NCBI RefSeq assembly: GCF_029227915.1
Contig: NC_079877.1
Span: 11,905,351-11,969,350, forward strand
Direction: 5' to 3'
DNA length: 64,000 nucleotides
Origin: Hydractinia symbiolongicarpus
Taxonomy: Eukaryota > Cnidaria > Hydrozoa > Anthoathecata > Hydractiniidae
Position 1 is the first letter of the stretch; each line of letters starts with the position of its first letter. Positions 59,101-64,000 of this stretch are shown one piece after another. The notes under the pieces are model-generated. The model did not search any database, was not told the DNA's origin, and saw only the letters and a list, made by a program, of their open reading frames with translations. The position numbers were made by a program, and so were the translations under genes.

Positions 59101-61865
59101 TTTTGAAGAATAAAAACTTAAATTAGTTCTAGAGTGTTTAAAGCTCTAATTAGAGTTAAAAAATTGACGGTATGTGGAGATCCACGGAATTTAGGATCTT
59201 TGCCGACCTTGGTATGGGACAGATCTTATTTAGGATATTGTATCCAATTCTGGAGATTGTTTCCATAATCAAAGACATTTTTCTGATAGAAAAAGCAACC
59301 AGACAGAAAGAAAAAATCACCTTATTATAGTTGTCTTGAAAGAGCCCAAAATGGAGTTTTATATATAAAACAAGTGTAGATTTAGATGTGCATATTTTAC
59401 ATGGTTAGCCCCACAAATATCAAGGAATATGCCTTGTCCAAGTTTATCAATAACAAAATCTCACCTGAGCAATAAATCGCTTGGACAAGGTTAGGGGTAT
59501 TATAACATGGATATTATCACAACATTGCACCATAAACTTGGCACGAGTGAAGTTTTGGGAAATTGACTGTTAAAATTATCTGTTACAATCTTTGACCAAA
59601 GTTTTTGAAAAATCGTTCACGTTATTTAAAAATTATGATAACGATAGGGTAACGATTGGTAAACATAAATTTTATGGCTTGCACGTTTAAGTCCCTCATT
59701 GGTTGTGGCATTTAGTTGGTGCAATGGTGAACAAAAAACACATGTTGTTGGAATTCAATTGCTAACAACTGCTTGTCACTATTAAAGAAGTATATGCATA
59801 TTTCTTCAACTGATTTCATTGCTTGTTACTGAAAATTTGAACCTTGCTATAGATGAGTTTCAATGTTTATGTTTTCACGGGGTTGTCTTGCAGATGTGGG
59901 AAAAAATCAGAAAAATTGGGGCAAAAAATGCAGACCCTAGGTGAAGAAAAATCAAAATATGATTAAGAACTTTTGTACTCTGGCCACTAGCATCTTTTCA
60001 CTGATATATGATCAAAATCTGAAGTACATGCAACCTATATCCTAATTTCAAAATCAAAAGATGCCTCCACCTGAGAATAAAGTTTGAAATTTACTGATCC
60101 ACGGCTTATCACCTGCATTATCAGTCAGGGATAGCAAATTAGGCTATCACGCCAAGTTAGGATAGCAGATTTGTTAGAAGATTTTCCAAAGATTAGTTAG
60201 GAAATCATCTCCTATTTAGGTGTGTTTTCTTCTTTTACAATTATCTCAACAACCAAGTCTGATCGTGTCACCTTTCTTCGGAGTTTTGTTGCTCATTACA
60301 TCATCCTCGTTCAAGCAAAAATTTTTATAGTTTGCTTTACAGGAATACAAATTATATGTTAAAAGTCATTGGATCTTCTAATTAGACAATAAATAGCCTA
60401 TTTAAGCTATGTACCACTATGTTGAGAATATGTGCGCGGAAAAATTAGCCCTCTCGAGAGCCAACCCTGGCCGTAAAACAAAGAAGCCGTAACAGAAATA
60501 ATAAAGAAAAGTTATACTTGGATCATCAAAATGAGGTTCTATAGAATGTTTTTAGCTAATAAAACCATTGCAAATATGCAGAAGGACAGCGATAGGCAGC
60601 AAAAACCAGGTTGATAGTTTAATTCGGAGAGATAAATCGCGTAAATAAGCTATATCATAGATTAATTACACTATCATTGCCTAATTTGCGGTTATCCCTC
60701 ACTGATTATTTTGTCTGTCAACTTGCGTGAGAAGTCTGGGGATTATAAACAACACGCATCATGATGAAGGTTGTCTAAGGGACTGCAAAGAGGCAAAAAG
60801 ATAAAACCAGTTTCTCAATTTAGTGCAACAAATATACAACATATCCTCATCCAGAAAATTTTGACAAAGTATAAATCTTTTTTGTTTTTGTTTTTTTTAC
60901 TTGGTACAACAGTTAAAATGGGGTTCATTTGAAAAAAAATGGCAATCTTTCCTTTCTAGTTAGCTAGCTGGCTAAGGCCACCATAAAAAATATGTTATGT
61001 TTACGTCCTGAAGATCCTGCAAAAATGAGTCCGTTGGTCAGTCGGGCGTATTTTTTCCCGAGCTTTATAGATAACATAACAATAAAATAATGTGGAAGAA
61101 GTTGTTCTGTTTGACATGATATAATCAATGCCGTTATAATATTATTTGTAAAACTATTTTGTATTATTGAGACTGTTGGGTATGTAGCACAGACAAAGGT
61201 TGTTTGTGTTAGGCGTTTACTCAAGTTTAGTGAGCACAGTTTCTTAATTTTTATTCCTACGTCCAAAACCTCATAAAATTTGCTCAATTACAGTCCTTTA
61301 TTTTGGAATTATTGTAAAATCTAAACAGACAGACATTCGCCATTTTTTGTCTTTGTTTTCTAAAATGTGCAATTCTTTTATTGCGTAAGTAATATTGTCC
61401 ACTAAAACTGGGGCTTGTGAACGACCTTCTAGGAAGGGTTTCTACGTCTGGTACAGTTCGGCTAATAATCTCAGCTCTCGGCAGACAAGGAGCTACTTTT
61501 TCTCTACAGTCGAACTTCCTTGATTATTTAAGTACGGTTGCATTAGTTCCCAGTTAATTGATCCAACATTAGACATTTTTATTAACCTAAACAGAGATAC
61601 ATTCTACCATGTAACCAAAATTTTTTTAAATATATCGTGTCTGGAATCATCGAATACGTATATGCGCTGACGATTGATAACAATACTTTGTTACGTTACT
61701 TATAGGTTGGGACCATGTCATGTCTAAACTACATTCCCACAAAATATTTCGCTCACTAAAACAATATAAAAAGGACTAATATTACATTGATAGCACTCAC
61801 CTACCTGTCTTCAACATTACCAAATGTGTTAAACAGATATAAAGGTACGTCTTCAAAGCTGTCAT
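52913..61865 (-). CDS. Gene F: Alr-like IgSF transmembrane receptor
   Basis: Intact locus: leader 61805-61865, domain 1 57148-57501, domain 2 53801-54103, domain 3 53425-53730, transmembrane 53208-53309, tail 52913-53124; 1338 bases, 445 residues plus stop, all phase 1. Domain 1 is of the gene E subtype, the promoter and leader of the A/B type, so it looks like a mosaic. Domain 3 is 102 codons and more diverged (SPRKLQNAIFY, ASYVFIWASY, PCTCP). Relics of the domain 2'/3' pair lie in its domain 1-domain 2 intron. Role as a self-recognition receptor is inferred from the Alr-like architecture. Confidence 0.72.
53208..53309 (-). CDS. Gene F exon 5: transmembrane segment
   Basis: 102 bases; RLDTKK, then LVLAIIIAFVVTQVANICIY and GVVKYR. 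Donor G|GTTAGA. Confidence 0.75.
53425..53730 (-). CDS. Gene F exon 4: domain 3
   Basis: 306 bases. NDCINGIWT, TGNCVLNY, YAVCN, FIWASYKNKYGE and PCTCPKL. One codon shorter than in A, B and E. Confidence 0.74.
53801..54103 (-). CDS. Gene F exon 3: domain 2, I-set-like
   Basis: 303 bases, open. GGPEACGITL, EVCGNPKPVLTWK, RYRYVYKTRR, EDCGTK, NATGTNG. Acceptor tgtag, donor T|GTAATG. Confidence 0.74.
54110..55539. other. Gene F intron 2, part
   Basis: AT-rich intronic sequence; no exon or mobile-element end seen. Confidence 0.35.
55540..55720 (-). pseudogene. Domain 3' relic in gene F intron
   Basis: Very similar to the gene B domain 3' exon (QDNCVHVDWNTEDTVNC region, TYQLTFNTGNTFEVTGN) but with a frame break near the start and a premature stop after KIVP. 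The acceptor (tttag) is retained. Confidence 0.65.
55873..56108 (-). pseudogene. Domain 2' relic in gene F intron
   Basis: Retains the true start of the domain 2' exon (gaag|GGGGTCC, GGPLFCGANISESDSM, DVCGN) and the donor T|GTGAGT, but the core after DVCGN is deleted and stops follow. It shows what the truncated gene B copy has lost. Confidence 0.65.
56223..56273. repeat. 24-bp inverted repeat with 3-bp spacer
   Basis: Arms 56223-56246 and 56250-56273 are exact reverse complements around cac. It lies upstream (minus strand) of the domain 2' relic, as the larger palindrome does in gene A. Confidence 0.85.
57148..57501 (-). CDS. Gene F exon 2: domain 1, V-set-like (second subtype)
   Basis: 354 bases, open. 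ICGTVETV, NQTAQLKWRVVPD, FGNRLSGSL, IYTLSIKKIEFNEKKSY, ends KEVVG. High similarity to gene E in the framework, with differences grouped around residues 40-60 and 95-105. Donor G|GTGAGT. Confidence 0.74.
57505..61800. other. Gene F intron 1
   Basis: A 4.3 kb intron between leader and domain 1. AT-rich; no exon, RNA gene or clear mobile-element end recognised. The plus-strand ORFs here look accidental. Confidence 0.35.
61805..61865 (-). CDS. Gene F exon 1: signal peptide
   Basis: ATG 61863-61865; 20-residue leader MTALKTYLYICLTHLVMLKT, ending ACAG|GTAGGT in phase 1. Confidence 0.68.
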
Positions 61866-61911
61866 CTTGTAAAAGTAAATATAATGTTGTGTACTCCACT
61901 TGCTAACATTT

Positions 61912-62099
61912 GATAATGTCAAAGTTCAGTTACGTTTACTCATTGTAACGTAATTAAACCATAATCAACGGAAAAGTGAAACCTCATTTTAATTGTTTAA
62001 TTTAATGAAACTTTTAGATGACGCTCTTCAATCAAATAATAATGTTCCATTCTAGGGAAGGACAGAGAAAATCATTACATGAGATATTCATTTTATATA
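61912..62099 (-). promoter_or_regulatory. Gene F conserved promoter / 5' UTR block
   Basis: GAACTTTGACATTATC (minus; plus 61912-61926) and TATATAAAA (plus 62091-62099), about 230 bp from the ATG. The intervening sequence aligns with gene B. Confidence 0.5.
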
Positions 62100-62687
62100 C
62101 ATTACAAAAAAACTTGATAGAAACCAATAAGAAAACATGCTACCGACTAAAATTTACCCTTATTTATATCTGATTTAATATACTTTTTTGTGGAATTTAC
62201 CATTTATGTTATTTTCTGACGGACAAATAAATTAGTCCCACAAGTAAAATTATAGGTTAAGATTATTTAGTAAAGTGATACCGGTGAAAGCAAATACACT
62301 GTAAATTACAAATCCCCGAAAAATAGGAAGGTAAACTAAATCTTATGACGGGTTTTAACCGCAGGACTATATTATGCTATCATACCATGGTGAACATGAC
62401 ATTTGTAAATAGATATTAAAAAAGTGTCTTACGCCTACCTTGTTGGCAATGATTAAGGAGGAAAAGTTTCAGCAAAAAAAGAAAACCATAATAGAATTTT
62501 AAATGACGTCATAATTATTGTAATTTATAAAATCCGGTTATTTTGATCTGCCACTGATAAAACTTACAAAAGTTGTTACTTGCTCTAAAATGCCGTGGAA
62601 AAAGAAGATATTTTAAATCTTTAAAGTAGGAATGAGTATATGTGCAAGTATCTTTTCCAAAAATATATGTTTGCCAATGCTAGTTTG
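62100..62687. other. Intergenic between F and G
   Basis: AT-rich, about 0.6 kb up to the duplication border. No gene seen. Confidence 0.35.
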
Positions 62688-64000
62688 TTAACCCAGTTGA
62701 CGTTCTCTAATTCGAATCCCGAAGGGAAAAAGTTTTTGTCCGAATTATAGAGATATTTGAATAGTATAAAGTCTCTATTATTCGAATTTTCAGGTTTAAA
62801 GGCTGAAAATTAGATTTAGACAGAGATATCCGAATTTTTCAAAAATTGAAAAAAATAATAAAAGTAAAATATAATCAAGAATGACCGATATTTCTTTGAT
62901 TCTTTGATTCTCTTTCTACCGTTCAAGATCTAGTACAAACTAATTGCTGAAAAAGTGTTCGGTTTACATAGTTTCTTCTTAGTTAGATTTTTTAAATCAA
63001 ATATTTTGTTCAATTTGTGACGTACTGAAAGTGTGGTAAGCCTGTGAAAATTTATTGATGGGTGGCGTAACCCTTCCCCCCTTCTCGGATATAATAAGTT
63101 CAAAAAACCCCGGATCGATTAGGATTAAATTGATAGGTGTATACGGGAATTATAGCCAATATTGCAAATGTTACCTATATTTGCAAACGTTTATGCGGCA
63201 AATTTTTTTTAAACCAGATTATGATTTCTGTTTTTTCTCATATCTTGTCGATAAAATATCTGTATTAGGTTCTTCTGATTTCTTGAACATTTTGCGAATA
63301 TCTTAGTAGCAATGATAATCTCGTTTTAGAGCCAATTTAAGGACCGTCATAATCTTAATAATTAGAATTAACTTTAAAAAAGTGCTAGAATTGCAAAAAG
63401 AAATATTTCCAAGAAATCCAAGAAGGGTCAATTCGCGAAAAAAAAAGGCTTTGCGAAATATCTGAAACAGATCAATTTGAGGTTACGCCATACATAGAAA
63501 ATGTAGCAGTAACTTTAAAATAGTCAAACTAGGCTATAATGACAATAAAACGTCCATATATCTTTTTAGAGTTACGTTAACTCTTCTGATGATAACTTAT
63601 TTATTCTCTTCTTGCATCACGAAGATCAATAAAATTGGATAGGTATCGGTGCCTTTGTTGACGAAAAAGACGCAAAATTGTTTAAAAAAGACGCGGAAAT
63701 GTGCTTCTACAGAAATACACAGTGTGCTAAAATTGTTTCGACCTTTCTTCTGTTCCAATTTCCGAGTAGTTATTGACTGTTGGTGGTGACAAATCGGCAT
63801 AAACAATTTCTTTTCTTGCTTCCAATTGAAGACCTGTATAATGAGATTCAGTTGTAGGAAATACTTCGTATTCTTGTCTATCTTCGTTTTCGTCGTGGTT
63901 TTTTGCACTTTGCTTATTTTTGCAGTTAGTCTCAGCACCTAGAAAATACATGGGCTTTTCATTTCGTACTTTATACTGCTACAGTGAATAATAGAAGATG
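62688..64000. repeat. Segmental duplication, copy 2 (gene G 3' end)
   Basis: Matches 52013-53190 with about 138 bp inserted (62945-63082) between tagtacaaacta and tctcggata. It runs to the window edge. Confidence 0.85.
63727..63938 (-). CDS. Gene G last exon (partial gene): cytoplasmic tail
   Basis: 212-base tail exon with EYEVF, SHYTGL, IVYADL and NNYSEI; it differs from gene F at few residues (NHDENED, EERSKQF). The remaining exons lie beyond the right edge. The recent copy implies gene G arose from or converted with gene F. Confidence 0.75.

Noticed and set aside
63597-63938. 113-residue ORF over the gene G tail exon (and 52786-53124 over gene F)
   Set aside because: Another frame of the same exon; the conserved tyrosine frame is the coding one.

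Overview
The window looks like nuclear DNA of a hydrozoan cnidarian: AT-rich, with short phase-1 exons separated by introns full of Helitrons, MITEs and a Penelope-like element. The dominant content is a family of immunoglobulin-superfamily-like type I receptors. Their architecture is a signal peptide, a V-set-like domain lacking the canonical cysteines, a second Ig-like domain carrying CGNPKP, a third cysteine-containing membrane-proximal domain, one transmembrane helix, and a tail with ITAM/ITIM-like tyrosine motifs. This matches the Allorecognition (Alr) family of Hydractinia, known to be clustered in the allorecognition complex (ARC). The species and the Alr assignment are inferred from architecture and motifs, not from a database match. 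I therefore give no locus symbols.

All receptor loci lie on the minus strand, head to tail. From left to right: gene A (842-8466, intact), gene B (14553-20327, nonsense codon in domain 1 and an extra domain 2'/3' cassette), a shattered relic (23340-23760), a Penelope-like retroelement (about 24600-26665), a pseudogene beside it (26670-27372), gene E (33097-41288, intact), a pseudogene (45420-46255), gene F (52913-61865, intact) and the last exon of gene G (63727-63938, continuing beyond the window). Predicted exons of A, E and F sum to 447, 443 and 446 codons including stop. Every internal exon begins and ends in phase 1, so modules can be skipped or swapped without a frameshift.

Genes A, B and F share a conserved upstream block with a TATA box about 230-270 bp from the ATG; I did not find it at E. 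Gene B carries a second, diverged domain 2'-domain 3' pair with its own stop codon inside its domain 1-domain 2 intron, and relics of the same pair lie in the corresponding introns of A and F. An ancestral arrangement therefore had two alternative downstream modules, one tethered and one possibly secreted.

The remainder is repeat-derived. It includes two Helitrons joined end to end (3714-5757), a 2.5 kb Helitron inserted cleanly into a piggyBac-like MITE (49371-51894), a degraded Mutator-like transposase (22040-22960), inverted minisatellite arrays (41885-44465), a perfect 120-bp palindrome (7106-7225) and a recent duplication of the 3' end of gene F (52013-53190 against 62688-64000). No rRNA, convincing tRNA, CRISPR array or bacterial-type operon was seen.
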